Of a stretch of DNA of 64,000 bases, positions 17,985-27,151 are shown piece by piece (the stretch's first letter is position 1; each line of letters begins with the position of its first letter). The notes under the pieces were generated by a model. It made no database searches. It was not told the origin of the DNA and worked only from the letters and a program-made list of their open reading frames with translations. Source of the stretch: Lysobacter arenosi (GTDB taxonomy: Bacteria > Pseudomonadota > Gammaproteobacteria > Xanthomonadales > Xanthomonadaceae). Location of the stretch: the NCBI RefSeq assembly GCF_016613475.2, contig NZ_CP071517.1, forward strand, positions 124,001-188,000, read 5' to 3'. The position numbers and the translations under genes are program-made.

Positions 17985-19391
17985 TCAGGCGACCTCGAGC
18001 TCGCCCATGGCCACGCGACCGCGCAGCGAGTTGCTCAGCGCCTCGGTGATCACCACGTCGACGAACTGGCCGACCAGGCGCGGATGGCCCGGGAAGTTCA
18101 CCGAGCGCATGTTCTCGGTCTTGCCGGTCAGCTCATTCGGATCCTTCTTCGAAGGACCTTCGACCAGCACGCTCTGCACGCTGCCGACCATGGTCTGGCC
18201 GATCTTGCGGGCGTTGTCGTTGATCGTCGCCTGCAGGCGCGACAGGCGGGCGTGCTTTTCCTCGCTGGAGACGTTGTCTTCCAGGTCGGCGGCCGGCGTG
18301 CCGGGGCGACGCGAGTAGATGAAGGAGAACGACTGGTCGAAGCCGACGTCCTCGATCAGCTTCATGGTCTTCTCGAAGTCGGCACCGCTCTCGCCCGGGA
18401 AGCCGACGATGAAGTCCGACGATACCGAGATGTCCGGACGCACGGCGCGCAGCTTGCGGATCTTCTGCTTGAACTCGAGCGAGGTGTAGCCGCGCTTCAT
18501 CGCCGCCAGGATGCGGTCGCTGCCGGCCTGCACCGGCAGGTGCAGGTAGTTGGCCAGCTTGGGCACGTCGCGGTAGGCCTCGATCAGCGAGTCGGAGAAC
18601 TCCAGCGGGTGCGAGGTGGTGAAGCGGATGCGGCCGATGCCTTCGATCTCGGCGATGGTGCGGATCAGCAGGCCCAGGTCAGCGACTTCGGCCTCACCGC
18701 CGTCTTCGGCCGGGGCGATCGGCCCGCGGTAGGCGTTGACGTTCTGGCCGAGCAGGTTGATCTCGCGCACGCCCTGCGACGCCAGGTCGGCGACTTCGAC
18801 CAGCACGTCCTCGAACGGACGGCTGATTTCCTCGCCACGGGTGTAGGGCACCACGCAGAACGAGCAGTACTTCGAGCAGCCTTCCATGATCGAGACGAAA
18901 GCGCTCGGGCCTTCGGCGCGCGGCTCGGGCAGGCGGTCGAACTTCTCGATCTCGGGGAAGCTGATGTCGACCTGCGGCAGGCCGGTCGCGCGCTTGGCGG
19001 CGATCAGCTCGGGCAGGCGGTGCAGGGTCTGCGGACCGAACACCAGGTCGACGTACGGCGCGCGTTTGACGATCGCCTCGCCTTCCTGCGAAGCGACGCA
19101 ACCGCCGACGCCGATCACCACCGTGCGACCGCCATTCTTCAGCGCCTTCCAGCGGCCGAGCTGGCTGAAGACCTTTTCCTGCGCCTTCTCGCGGATCGAG
19201 CAGGTGTTGATCAGGATGACGTCGGCTTCCTCGACGTTGTCGGTCAGCTCCATGCCGTCGCTGGCGGCGAGCACGTCGGCCATCTTGGCCGAGTCGTACT
19301 CGTTCATCTGGCAACCGTGGGTCTGGATGTAGAGCTTGCGGGCACCCGGAGTGACGGGTGCGGGGGCGCTGGTGGCAGTCTTGTCGGTCAT
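17985..19391 (-). CDS. miaB: tRNA-2-methylthio-N6-dimethylallyladenosine synthase MiaB
   Basis: This 468-residue protein has the three MiaB domains: an N-terminal MTTase domain with Cys27, Cys64 and Cys98; a radical-SAM core with CSKYCSFC (Cys172, Cys176, Cys179), followed by VVPYTRGEE; and a C-terminal TRAM domain ending in [11 protein letters not shown]. It adds a methylthio group to i6A37 of tRNAs reading UNN codons. The first 15 residues (Ala/Pro/Thr-rich) are an extension of the usual start. In enterobacteria it is directly followed by ybeZ; here about 6 kb separates them. Confidence 0.96.
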   Translation of the reverse strand: MTDKTATSAPAPVTPGARKLYIQTHGCQMNEYDSAKMADVLAASDGMELTDNVEEADVILINTCSIREKAQEKVFSQLGRWKALKNGGRTVVIGVGGCVASQEGEAIVKRAPYVDLVFGPQTLHRLPELIAAKRATGLPQVDISFPEIEKFDRLPEPRAEGPSAFVSIMEGCSKYCSFCVVPYTRGEEISRPFEDVLVEVADLASQGVREINLLGQNVNAYRGPIAPAEDGGEAEVADLGLLIRTIAEIEGIGRIRFTTSHPLEFSDSLIEAYRDVPKLANYLHLPVQAGSDRILAAMKRGYTSLEFKQKIRKLRAVRPDISVSSDFIVGFPGESGADFEKTMKLIEDVGFDQSFSFIYSRRPGTPAADLEDNVSSEEKHARLSRLQATINDNARKIGQTMVGSVQSVLVEGPSKKDPNELTGKTENMRSVNFPGHPRLVGQFVDVVITEALSNSLRGRVAMGELEVA

Positions 19392-19543
19392 CTGGCTCGT
19401 TCCGGGAGGGGCGGCGGTTATTCCGCTCCGGAGGGGGCGTCATTCTACCCGCGCCGGCGGCACGGGGTCGGGCCGGGTTGGCGGCTGGTTCGCGTTGGCT
19501 CAGGAGTAGGGCAGGCGCGTGGTGCGCCGACGGGGCCGAGGGA

Positions 19544-20473
19544 ATGTCCGTGAAGGCAGGTTCGTGGTGGCTGCGGGTGGTGTGCCTGCTGGCGTTCTCG
19601 CCGGTCGTGGCCGCGGGCCCCGAGCGCTGCGAACGCGGCGCCGAGCCGCTGACGGCGGCCGCGGAAGCCTCCACGCCCGTTTGCCCGGGCACCTTCGAGC
19701 CTGCGCCGCTGGGCCGGGTCAGCCAGCCGTCGATGCCGGCCCGGGTCGGCGAGACGAACCTGCTGCCGCCGGTGGCTCGCGAGCTCCAGGAGCCCCAGAT
19801 CGCCAGCGCGGCGCCGACGGATGCACCTGTGAATGCACCAGTGCATGCGCCTGCGCGTGCTCCTGCAAGACCGGCAAACGCCGTTCCGATGCGCGTCGCC
19901 CAGGGCGAGATCTACAGCTACAACAGCGGCGGCGACGTCATCTACAGCAGCCGTCGGCCGGAGCATGGCGCCGGCATCGGGCCGGTCAGCCGGGTGCGCT
20001 ACACCTACATGGAAACCTGCTACGCCTGTGACCTGCAGCCGGGCGTGGACTTCGGCACCGTCGGCCTCAACACCGAGGCCTACCGGCGCGAGATCGCCGC
20101 GGCCGCGCGCGACTTCGGCGTCGACGAGGCGGTGGTGCGGGCGGTGATCCATGCCGAATCGGCCTATAACCCGCGCGCGCTGTCGCGGGTCGGGGCGCAG
20201 GGCCTGATGCAGCTGATGCCGGCGACGGCGCGGCGCTTCGGCGTGGCCAATGTCTTCGACATCGGACAGAACATCCGCGGCGGCGTGCAGTACCTGGCGT
20301 GGCTGCTCAAGCGCTTCAACGGCAACCTGACGCTGGCTGCGGCCGGCTACAACGCCGGCGAAGGCGCGGTCGACCGCTACCAGGGCGTGCCGCCCTACAG
20401 CGAGACCCAGCGCTACGTCGAACGGGTCGCCGTACTGGCCGATCGCTACCGCAACGCCAGGCAGTCGCCCTGA
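19544..20473 (+). CDS. Lytic transglycosylase (Slt-type), first of a tandem pair
   Basis: The start at 19544 gives 309 residues. A signal peptide covers about residues 1-24. A linker of Ala/Pro repeats is around 92-115 and a short strand-rich module (QGEIYSYNSGGDVIYSSRRP) at 120-160. The transglycosylase domain covers 178-300, with the catalytic Glu205 in HAESAYNP and the motifs GLMQLMPATA and AGYNAGEGAVD. It would cleave peptidoglycan glycan strands in the periplasm, forming 1,6-anhydro ends. The next gene is a clear paralogue. Confidence 0.9.
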   Translation: MSVKAGSWWLRVVCLLAFSPVVAAGPERCERGAEPLTAAAEASTPVCPGTFEPAPLGRVSQPSMPARVGETNLLPPVARELQEPQIASAAPTDAPVNAPVHAPARAPARPANAVPMRVAQGEIYSYNSGGDVIYSSRRPEHGAGIGPVSRVRYTYMETCYACDLQPGVDFGTVGLNTEAYRREIAAAARDFGVDEAVVRAVIHAESAYNPRALSRVGAQGLMQLMPATARRFGVANVFDIGQNIRGGVQYLAWLLKRFNGNLTLAAAGYNAGEGAVDRYQGVPPYSETQRYVERVAVLADRYRNARQSP

Positions 20474-20661
20474 GCGAGGCAATGACAGGGGCCCAGGGGG
20501 CGAAGCCGGGGGTGGGGCTCCGGCGTCGCCCGCCATGGGAGCAGGACCAGGCACCGGGGGAGGCGCCAGTGGCAGGCATGACGGGGTACCGATCACGTTT
20601 CGATTCAACCCGCACGATCAAGCACTTGAAGCACCTGGGGAGACAGGACACACTCGCGGCC

Positions 20662-21603
20662 ATGAGGGGGGGCTCACTGCTACTGGGGATTGCCTTGTTG
20701 CTGGCTGCGGCGCCGTCCGTGGCCGGTGGCCTGTACCGTTGCGACCTGCCTGACGGCAGCCGCAGCTACGTCAGCAAGAAGCCGGCAGGCGCCCGTTGCA
20801 CCCTGATCAACCAGTCGCGCGGCGCGGACCGACCCGCTGCCGCGCCCGCCAAGGCGCCGGCCGCGATGGGCAGCGCCACCCCGGCCAGTCCGGTTGCCGG
20901 GTCTCCCGTTTCGATCCATGCCCCGGCTGCACCGGTCGCGGTGCCTGTCGCCATGAATGTGTCCGCGGCAGCCACGCCGGCGCCGGCCGCCCCGGCCCAG
21001 GCCAGCGGCACGGGCCCGCGCGTGGTGCGCGGCCAGGTCTACTCGTACATCCAGGATGGCGTCCGCCACTACACCAGCAAGGCACCGCGCGGGGTGGCCA
21101 GCGCCAGCGCCGTGCGCACCATCCGCTACAGCTACATCGAGGCCTGCTACGCCTGCAGCGCCCGGCCGGGCGTCAACTTCGGCACCGTCCGCCTCAATAC
21201 CGATGCCTATCGCAACGAGATCGCCGCCGCCGCCCGCCAGCACGGCGTGGACGAGTCGATCGTGCGCGCGATCATCCATGCCGAGTCGGCCTACAACCCC
21301 AATGCGCTCTCGCGCGTGGGCGCGCAGGGCCTGATGCAGCTGATGCCGGCGACGGCGCGGCGCTTCGGCGTCAGCAACGCATTCGATGCCAGCCAGAACA
21401 TCCAGGGTGGCGTGCAGTACCTGGCCTGGCTGCTCAAGCGCTTCAACAACAACCTGACCCTGGCCGCGGCCGGCTACAACGCCGGCGAGGGCGCCGTGGA
21501 CAAGTACAAGGGCGTGCCGCCCTATAACGAGACCCAGCGCTACGTCGTGCGGGTGGCCCAGCTGGCCGAGCGTTACCGCGGCGCGGGCAGCGTCGTCCGC
21601 TGA
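20662..21603 (+). CDS. Lytic transglycosylase (Slt-type), second of a tandem pair
   Basis: I start at 20662, giving 313 residues with a signal peptide (about 1-22). The N-terminus has a short DUF4124-like strand pair (GLYRCDLPDGSRSYVSKKPAG), followed by an Ala/Pro-rich linker (about 55-118). Then comes the module VRGQVYSYIQDGVRHYTSK, matching the same place in the upstream paralogue, and a transglycosylase domain with catalytic Glu208. From about residue 150 onward most positions match the upstream gene, showing tandem duplication. Confidence 0.9.
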   Translation: MRGGSLLLGIALLLAAAPSVAGGLYRCDLPDGSRSYVSKKPAGARCTLINQSRGADRPAAAPAKAPAAMGSATPASPVAGSPVSIHAPAAPVAVPVAMNVSAAATPAPAAPAQASGTGPRVVRGQVYSYIQDGVRHYTSKAPRGVASASAVRTIRYSYIEACYACSARPGVNFGTVRLNTDAYRNEIAAAARQHGVDESIVRAIIHAESAYNPNALSRVGAQGLMQLMPATARRFGVSNAFDASQNIQGGVQYLAWLLKRFNNNLTLAAAGYNAGEGAVDKYKGVPPYNETQRYVVRVAQLAERYRGAGSVVR

Positions 21604-21672
21604 TTTGAGGAGTTTCTGAGGCCGCAGGGCGCCTGCCGGGGTCCAGCGGGCGGTTTGCGCAACATCGGCGGA

Positions 21673-21702
21673 TTGTCGGGCCATTCACCGTTCCGTTACA
21701 CT
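21673..21702 (+). promoter_or_regulatory. Predicted sigma-70 promoter of petABC
   Basis: TTGTCG at 21673-21678 and TACACT at 21697-21702 are 18 bases apart, ending about 78 bases before the petA start. The elements agree with -35 and -10 consensus at four and four positions. No other good candidate lies in the gap. Confidence 0.45.
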
Positions 21703-21780
21703 TCCCCGTCTTTTGTGCCGCGAGCCGTCGCCAGTGGCTGGCTACGCGGTGTAACTTCGAACAGCTTTGCGGAGTGCCGG

Positions 21781-22404
21781 ATGGCCAACCAAGGGGTCCA
21801 CGATCCTGTCAACCAGGGCCGCCGTCGGTTCCTGACCGCGACCACTGCCGTGGTCGGTGCGGTCGGGGCCGGTTTTGTGGCGGTACCGTTCATCAAGTCC
21901 TGGAATCCGAGTGCCCGAGCCAAGCTCGCCGGCGCTCCGATTTCGGCGGACATCAGTGCGTTGGAGGAAGGCCAGCGCATGATCCTCGAATGGCGCGGCC
22001 AGCCGATCTGGATCGTCAAGCGCTCCAAGGCGATCCTTGCCGCGCTGCCGACCCTCGACGCTCACCTGCGCGATCCCAAGTCCGAGAACAAGGACCAGCA
22101 GCCGGCGTACATCACCGGTGAGCTGCGCTCGATCAAGCCGGAGGTCTCCGTGCTGGTCGGCCTGTGCACGCACCTGGGCTGCTCGCCGGAAATGAAGGCC
22201 GAGATCCGCCCGGAGCCGTTCGACGAGAACTGGAAGGGCGGTTACTTCTGCCCGTGCCACAAGTCGCGCTTCGACATGGCCGGCCGCGTGTTCCAGGGCG
22301 TCCCGGCGCCGACCAACCTGGTCGTGCCGCCGCACCACTATGAGAACGACACCACGATCGTGATCGGCGTCGATCCGTCGTCCGGCAGCAAGGGAGCGGC
22401 GTAA
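21781..22404 (+). CDS. petA: Cytochrome bc1 complex Rieske iron-sulfur subunit
   Basis: Starting at 21781 gives 207 residues. The twin-arginine-like stretch RRRFLTATTAVVG precedes a single membrane helix (about 18-40). The 2Fe-2S cluster ligands are in CTHLGC (Cys129, His131, Cys134) and CPCHKSRF (Cys157, Cys159, His160), with the disulfide formed by Cys134 and Cys159. It passes electrons from ubiquinol to cytochrome c1 on the periplasmic side of complex III. It is the first gene of petABC, three bases before petB. Confidence 0.97.
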   Translation: MANQGVHDPVNQGRRRFLTATTAVVGAVGAGFVAVPFIKSWNPSARAKLAGAPISADISALEEGQRMILEWRGQPIWIVKRSKAILAALPTLDAHLRDPKSENKDQQPAYITGELRSIKPEVSVLVGLCTHLGCSPEMKAEIRPEPFDENWKGGYFCPCHKSRFDMAGRVFQGVPAPTNLVVPPHHYENDTTIVIGVDPSSGSKGAA

Positions 22405-22407
22405 GTC

Positions 22408-23667
22408 ATGTCGAACATCATTACCCGCACCGCCCTCGGCGCCTGGGATTGGGTCAACGCGCGCGCGCCCGGCATGATGCCGGCGTACCGCAAGCACATG
22501 ACCGAGTACTACGCACCGAAGAACTTCAACTTCTGGTACTACTTCGGTTCGCTGGCACTGCTGGTGCTGGTCAACCAGATCGTCACCGGCATCTTCCTGA
22601 CGATGCACTTCAAGCCGTCCGCGGCCGAAGCGTTCTCGTCGGTCGAATACATCATGCGTGACGTGGAGTGGGGCTGGCTGATCCGCTACATGCACTCCAC
22701 CGGTGCGTCGATGTTCTTCATCGTCGTCTACCTGCACATGTTCCGCGGCCTGATGTACGGCTCGTACCAGAAGCCGCGCGAACTGGTGTGGATCCTGGGC
22801 ATGCTGATCTACCTGGTGCTGATGGCTGAAGCCTTCATGGGCTACGTGCTGCCGTGGGGCCAGATGTCGTTCTGGGGCGCCAAGGTGATCATCTCGCTGT
22901 TCGGCGCGATCCCTGTGATCGGCAACGGCCTGACCGAGTGGATCATGGGCGACTACCTGCCCGGCGATGCCACGCTCAACCGCTTCTTCGCCCTGCACGT
23001 GATCGCGCTGCCGCTGGTCCTGCTGCTGCTGGTCGTGCTGCACCTGGGCGCGCTGCACGAGGTTGGTTCCAACAACCCCGACGGCGTCGACATCAAGAAG
23101 GGTCCGAAGGGCAACCGCTGGGACGCGGCGAAGCCGCTCGACGGCATCCCGTTCCACCCGTACTACACGGTCAAGGACCTGTTCGGCGTCGGCTTCTTCC
23201 TGATTATCTGCGCGTTCGTCATCTTCTTCGCGCCGGCCTTCGGTGGCTGGTTCCTGGAGCATGACAACTTCACCGAGGCCAACCGCCTGGTGACGCCGGA
23301 GCACATCAAGCCGGTCTGGTACTACACCCCGTACTACGCGATGTTGCGCGTCATCCCGCACAAGCTCAGCGGCGTGATCGTGATGTTCGCCGCGATCGCG
23401 GTGCTGTTCCTCGTGCCGTGGCTGGACAAGTCGCCGGTCAAGTCGCACAAGTACCGCGGCTGGATCACCAAGCTGATGCTCGGCATCCTGGCGATCTGCT
23501 TCCTGTGGCTGGGCAAGATCGGCGCCGGTCCGGGTACCGACCCGGTCGAGACGATCATCGGCCGCGTGCTGACCTTCCTGTACTTCGTCTTCTTCATCAC
23601 CATGCCGATTTGGACCAAGCTCGACAGGACCAAGCCGGTGCCGGAACGGGTGACGATGCATGACTAA
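22408..23667 (+). CDS. petB: Cytochrome bc1 complex cytochrome b subunit
   Basis: This 419-residue protein has the eight-helix cytochrome b plan, with heme-binding His residues in HSTGASMFFIVVYLHMFRG and in HVIALPLVLLLLVVLHLG. The quinol site contains the PEH variant of the PEWY motif (TPEHIKPVWYY). It binds two hemes b and oxidises ubiquinol while translocating protons. Its stop overlaps the petC start by eight bases, so expression is coupled. Confidence 0.97.
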   Translation: MSNIITRTALGAWDWVNARAPGMMPAYRKHMTEYYAPKNFNFWYYFGSLALLVLVNQIVTGIFLTMHFKPSAAEAFSSVEYIMRDVEWGWLIRYMHSTGASMFFIVVYLHMFRGLMYGSYQKPRELVWILGMLIYLVLMAEAFMGYVLPWGQMSFWGAKVIISLFGAIPVIGNGLTEWIMGDYLPGDATLNRFFALHVIALPLVLLLLVVLHLGALHEVGSNNPDGVDIKKGPKGNRWDAAKPLDGIPFHPYYTVKDLFGVGFFLIICAFVIFFAPAFGGWFLEHDNFTEANRLVTPEHIKPVWYYTPYYAMLRVIPHKLSGVIVMFAAIAVLFLVPWLDKSPVKSHKYRGWITKLMLGILAICFLWLGKIGAGPGTDPVETIIGRVLTFLYFVFFITMPIWTKLDRTKPVPERVTMHD

Positions 23668-24445
23668 CCAGACCGACGTCCGCCAGCCCTTCCAGAAGAC
23701 GCGCATCGTGAAGAAGCTCGCCATTTTTGCCGCCGGCCTGTTGGTGTCGGTGTCCGCCTACGCTTCCTCGGGCGGCAACCTGCTGCAGTCGGGCACCGAC
23801 CTGGGCGACCAGGCCTCGCTGCAGCGCGGCGCCAAGCTGTACATGAACTACTGCTCGGGCTGCCACTCGCTCAAGTACCTGCGTTACTCGCGCATGGCCG
23901 AAGACCTCGGCTTGAGCGAGGACGACGTCATGGCCAACCTGAACTTCACCGGCGCCAAGGTCGGTGAGCAGATCCAGGTCAGCCTGACGCCGGAGCATGC
24001 CAACCAGTGGTTCGGCAAGATGCCGCCGGACCTGAGCCTGATCTCGCGCGTGCGTGGCAGCGACTGGATCTACACCTACCTGAAGTCGTTCTACCTGGAC
24101 GAGTCGCGTCCGCTGGGCTGGAACAACCAGCTGTTCCCGAACGCCTCGATGCCGAACCCGCTGTGGGAACTGCAGGGTCTCCAGCACGCCGAGTTCGGCG
24201 AAGCCGACAAGAAGACCGGCGACCGTCCGGTGCACGGACTGAAGGTGACCCAGGCGGGCCAGCTCGACGAGCAGGGTTTCAACCAGGCAGTGCGCGACAT
24301 CACCACTTTCCTCGAGTACGCCGGCGAACCGGCCGCCCTCAAGCGCCAGAACCTGGGCGTATGGGTGATCCTGTTCCTGGCGATGTTCACCATCATTGCC
24401 TACCTGCTCAAGATCGAGTACTGGCGAGACGTGGACAAGCACTGA
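23660..24445 (+). CDS. petC: Cytochrome c1
   Basis: This 261-residue protein has a signal/anchor helix at 17-35, the covalent heme site CSGCH (Cys65, Cys68, His69) and the axial Met region in the KMPPDLSLISR context. A C-terminal membrane anchor (VILFLAMFTIIAYLLKI) precedes a short cytosolic tail. It accepts electrons from the Rieske centre and passes them to a soluble or membrane cytochrome c. It is the last gene of petABC and is followed by a good terminator. Confidence 0.96.
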   Translation: MTNQTDVRQPFQKTRIVKKLAIFAAGLLVSVSAYASSGGNLLQSGTDLGDQASLQRGAKLYMNYCSGCHSLKYLRYSRMAEDLGLSEDDVMANLNFTGAKVGEQIQVSLTPEHANQWFGKMPPDLSLISRVRGSDWIYTYLKSFYLDESRPLGWNNQLFPNASMPNPLWELQGLQHAEFGEADKKTGDRPVHGLKVTQAGQLDEQGFNQAVRDITTFLEYAGEPAALKRQNLGVWVILFLAMFTIIAYLLKIEYWRDVDKH

Positions 24446-24462
24446 TCGCTGCTGTATCCCTT

Positions 24463-24496
24463 GGAACCCGCCCAGCAATGTGCGGGTTCCTTGGTT
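24463..24496 (+). terminator. Intrinsic terminator of petABC
   Basis: GGAACCCGC (24463-24471) and GCGGGTTCC (24482-24490) form a nine-base-pair stem, followed by TTGGTTG. It lies 18 bases after the petC stop. Confidence 0.7.
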
Positions 24497-24594
24497 GATG
24501 CGGCGGGCTGCGCGATCGAGGCCGTGACGACCGTCCACACGGGGTGGATGGCGTCTTGCCACCGGCGGATTCTGGTGGCTGGGAGAGGTCGATA

Positions 24595-25230
24595 ATGGCG
24601 GCGAGTCCACGTATGCGTAATGCCCTGACGCTGTTTTCCTCCACCGATTGCGTGCTGTGTCACCGCGTGCGCCTGGTGCTTGCGGCCAAAGGCGTCACCT
24701 ACGATCTGGTTCCGGTCGACCCGCAGAATCCGCCCGAAGACCTCGTTGATCTGAACCCCTACCACTCGGTGCCGACCCTGGTCGAGCGCGACCTGGTGCT
24801 CTATGCGGCCAGCGTGGTCAGCGAGTACCTCGACGAACGCTATCCGCACCCGCCGCTGATGCCGGTCGACCCGCTTTCGCGCGCCCGCCTGCGCCTGGCG
24901 ATGCTGCGCCTGGAGCACGACTGGGTGCCGCAGGTGCAGGCCATCCAGCTGGGCAACAAGGCCCAGGCCGAAGCCGGCCGCAAGCGCCTGAAGGAACTGC
25001 TGACCGCCTCGGTGCCGCTGTTCAAGGCGAGCAAGTTCTTCCTCAACCCGGAGATGAGCCTGGCCGACTGCGCGATGGCGCCGATCATCTGGCGGCTCGA
25101 TGCGCTGGGCGTGCCGATGCCGAAGGACGGCAAGGCGATCGAGGACTACGGCAACCGCATCTTCCGCAACCCCGGCTTCACCCGCAGCCTGACCGAACAG
25201 GAACGCAAACTGCGCGAAATGCCGGCCTGA
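24595..25230 (+). CDS. sspA: Stringent starvation protein A (glutathione-S-transferase fold)
   Basis: The start at 24595 (after GGGAGAGG) gives 211 residues. It has a thioredoxin-like N-terminal domain (ALTLFSSTDCVLCHRVRLVLAAKG, then HSVPTLVERDLVLYAASVVSEYLDERYP) and an all-helical C-terminal GST domain. SspA binds RNA polymerase and alters transcription during starvation. It is encoded behind petABC and ahead of sspB, the arrangement seen in many proteobacteria. Confidence 0.93.
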   Translation: MAASPRMRNALTLFSSTDCVLCHRVRLVLAAKGVTYDLVPVDPQNPPEDLVDLNPYHSVPTLVERDLVLYAASVVSEYLDERYPHPPLMPVDPLSRARLRLAMLRLEHDWVPQVQAIQLGNKAQAEAGRKRLKELLTASVPLFKASKFFLNPEMSLADCAMAPIIWRLDALGVPMPKDGKAIEDYGNRIFRNPGFTRSLTEQERKLREMPA

Positions 25231-25258
25231 TCCGGCCGCCGGTACTACGGATTCGACG

Positions 25259-25288
25259 AGCGGGCCGCATGGCCCGCTTGGTTTTTTT
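25259..25288 (+). terminator. Intrinsic terminator after sspA
   Basis: AGCGGGCC and GGCCCGCT pair perfectly around a GCAT loop, followed by TGG and a run of seven T. It separates sspA from sspB, which must then have its own promoter. Confidence 0.85.
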
Positions 25289-25357
25289 GCCGCCGGTTTC
25301 CACCTGCCCACGACACGACGGCGCTAAACTCGCCGCATGAGTCAGGAAAGTCCCCCG

Positions 25358-25840
25358 ATGACCAGCCACCGCCCTTATCTGCTGCGGGCGTTGTACGAAT
25401 GGATCGCCGACAACGGCATGACCCCGCACCTCCTGGTCGATGCCGCCCGGCCGAGCGTGCAGGTGCCCATGCATGCGGTGAAGGACGGCAAGATCGTGCT
25501 CAACATCGCCGAGCGCGCGGTCTCGCATCTGGAGATGGGCAACGACGCAATCCGCTTCAGTGCGCGCTTCGGCGGCGTCAGCTATCCGGTGAGCGTGCCG
25601 GTGCAGGCCGTGCTGGCGATCTACGCGCGCGAGACCGGGCAGGGCATGGCATTGCCGGACGACGTGCATGCCGCGGGCGACGACAGTGAGCTCGACAGCG
25701 ACATCGACAGCGCCGAAGAGGGCGTGACCACGACGCTCAGCGCGGTGCCCAGCGATCCGGCCCCCGAGGGTGACGACGACGGTCCGCAATCGCCGACGCC
25801 GACGCCGCGCCGCGGCGGGCATCTGCGCATCGTCAAATAA
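25358..25840 (+). CDS. sspB: ClpXP specificity-enhancing factor SspB
   Basis: I prefer the second ATG (25358), since AGGAAAG lies nine bases upstream; the first ATG (25337) would add seven residues. The core (MTSHRPYLLRALYEWIADNG, then ERAVSHLEMGNDAIRFSARFGG) is the SspB substrate-binding domain that holds ssrA-tagged proteins. An acidic, low-complexity linker (about residues 105-145) leads to the ClpX-docking tail GGHLRIVK at the very end. The protein delivers tagged substrates to ClpXP. Confidence 0.94.
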   Translation: MTSHRPYLLRALYEWIADNGMTPHLLVDAARPSVQVPMHAVKDGKIVLNIAERAVSHLEMGNDAIRFSARFGGVSYPVSVPVQAVLAIYARETGQGMALPDDVHAAGDDSELDSDIDSAEEGVTTTLSAVPSDPAPEGDDDGPQSPTPTPRRGGHLRIVK

Positions 25841-25847
25841 ACCGACT

Positions 25848-25873
25848 GTCATTCCCGCGAAGGCGGGAATCCA
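25848..25873. repeat. REP-like inverted repeat
   Basis: GTCATTCCCGC and GCGGGAAT frame GAAG in the 46-base convergent gap between sspB and the DUF3301 gene. Same family as 16106. Confidence 0.7.
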
Positions 25874-25886
25874 AGGACGTTGCGCC

Positions 25887-26210
25887 TCAATGCAACTGCG
25901 CAGGCGCCCGCGTCACCGGCCCACTGAAGGCAATCAACCGATCCCCGCGCAGGACCATGCGGCCCACGTGCCGGTCCTCGCCATCGATCGAGTAATCGAA
26001 GCGGAACGTGCGCTCCCAGCCGAGCCAGCCATTGTCATGCCGGCACAGGCGGATGCCCGTCGCGTGCACGCTCTGGTCCAGCCATTGCACCCCGGCTGCC
26101 CGGCAGGCGTCCCGCCCGACCGCCTCGGCGCGCTCGGCCGCGGCGCGTCCGGCGCTCCAGAATGCGAACACCATCGCAGCGGCAATCATCAGGATCAGTA
26201 AAGTCGGCAT
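25887..26210 (-). CDS. DUF3301 family small protein
   Basis: The ATG at 26210 gives 107 residues. One N-terminal membrane helix (about 3-20) is followed by a charged region and then VQWLDQSVHATGIRLCRHDNGWLGWERTFRFDYS in pieces typical of DUF3301, ending MVLRGDRLIAFSGP. The function of this family is not known. It is convergent with sspB and divergent from the FHA gene. Confidence 0.82.
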   Translation of the reverse strand: MPTLLILMIAAAMVFAFWSAGRAAAERAEAVGRDACRAAGVQWLDQSVHATGIRLCRHDNGWLGWERTFRFDYSIDGEDRHVGRMVLRGDRLIAFSGPVTRAPAQLH

Positions 26211-26315
26211 GCAATTCGGGACCGCGGGATAGGGTATCCAGGTCCTAAATGTGGCGGCGCGCCGCGCCGGCCGCAAGGGGTACAGGACATTGCTGACAGG
26301 GGAGCAGGTCCAACA

Positions 26316-27128
26316 ATGAAACTCGTCTTTCCGGGTGGCGAACACCCGCAGGTTCTGCTGGGCCACGGCATCAATCGCGTCGGCTCCGATCCACATTCCA
26401 CCATCGTCATCGACCACCCCGGCGTGCTGCCGCAGCACTGCCAGCTGCACGTGACCGCGCAGGGCGTGATGCTCGATGTCCCGCCGGGCACCGCGGTCAC
26501 CGTCAACGGCCGCAAGGTGGCGGGCCTGATCACGCTGCGACCGGGTGACAGCGTCGGTTTCGACCAGGTCCAGGCCAAGCTCGCCGCGTTGGGTCCTGCG
26601 CCCGTGGTCGCGCGGCAGGCGCCGCCGACCGGGCCTGACCTGATGCCGGCCAACGACGACCCGGGCGTGACCGCGGTTCGCCCGGTGGTCCCGCGCTTCT
26701 TCCTGCGCGGCGTGTCGGCCGAAGTGTCGGGACGCAGCGACCCCCTGGTCGGTGTCATCACCGTCGGACGCAGCAGCGAAAGCACGATGCGTTTCGATTC
26801 GCCCGGCCTGTCGCGCAACCACGCCCGCCTGATGCCGACGGAGAGTGGCGTGCAGGTCGAGGACCTGGGCTCGAGCAACGGCAGCTTCATCAACGGCAAG
26901 CGCGTGCTGCGCGGCGAAGCCAGGGTCGGTGACGAGATCGCCTTCGACACCCTGCGCTTTCGTCTCGCCGCCACGGCGAAGTCCGAGCCGGTGCAGGTGG
27001 TCGCGGCACCGCGTCCGGCGCCGCGTCGGCGCCCGGTGTGGCCGTGGCTGCTGGCCGTCGCGCTGCTCGCATCGGCGGCAGCGGGTGCCTACGTGGTCAT
27101 GGCTCCGGGCGGCCTGCAGATGCTCTGA
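26316..27128 (+). CDS. FHA-domain membrane protein with two FHA-like modules
   Basis: In 270 residues, a degenerate FHA-like module (about 3-95: RVGSDPHSTIVIDHP, VNGRKV) is followed by a canonical FHA domain at 135-217. This has GRSSEST, SRNHARL and SSNGSFINGKRV, the residues that bind phosphothreonine. A basic Pro/Arg-rich linker and a single C-terminal membrane helix (243-262) follow. The FHA domains therefore face the cytosol and anchor to the inner membrane. No kinase, phosphatase or secretion gene is adjacent, so its partner is unknown. Confidence 0.85.
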   Translation: MKLVFPGGEHPQVLLGHGINRVGSDPHSTIVIDHPGVLPQHCQLHVTAQGVMLDVPPGTAVTVNGRKVAGLITLRPGDSVGFDQVQAKLAALGPAPVVARQAPPTGPDLMPANDDPGVTAVRPVVPRFFLRGVSAEVSGRSDPLVGVITVGRSSESTMRFDSPGLSRNHARLMPTESGVQVEDLGSSNGSFINGKRVLRGEARVGDEIAFDTLRFRLAATAKSEPVQVVAAPRPAPRRRPVWPWLLAVALLASAAAGAYVVMAPGGLQML

Positions 27129-27151
27129 GCAGGCCGGCGCACCGCGCCGCC

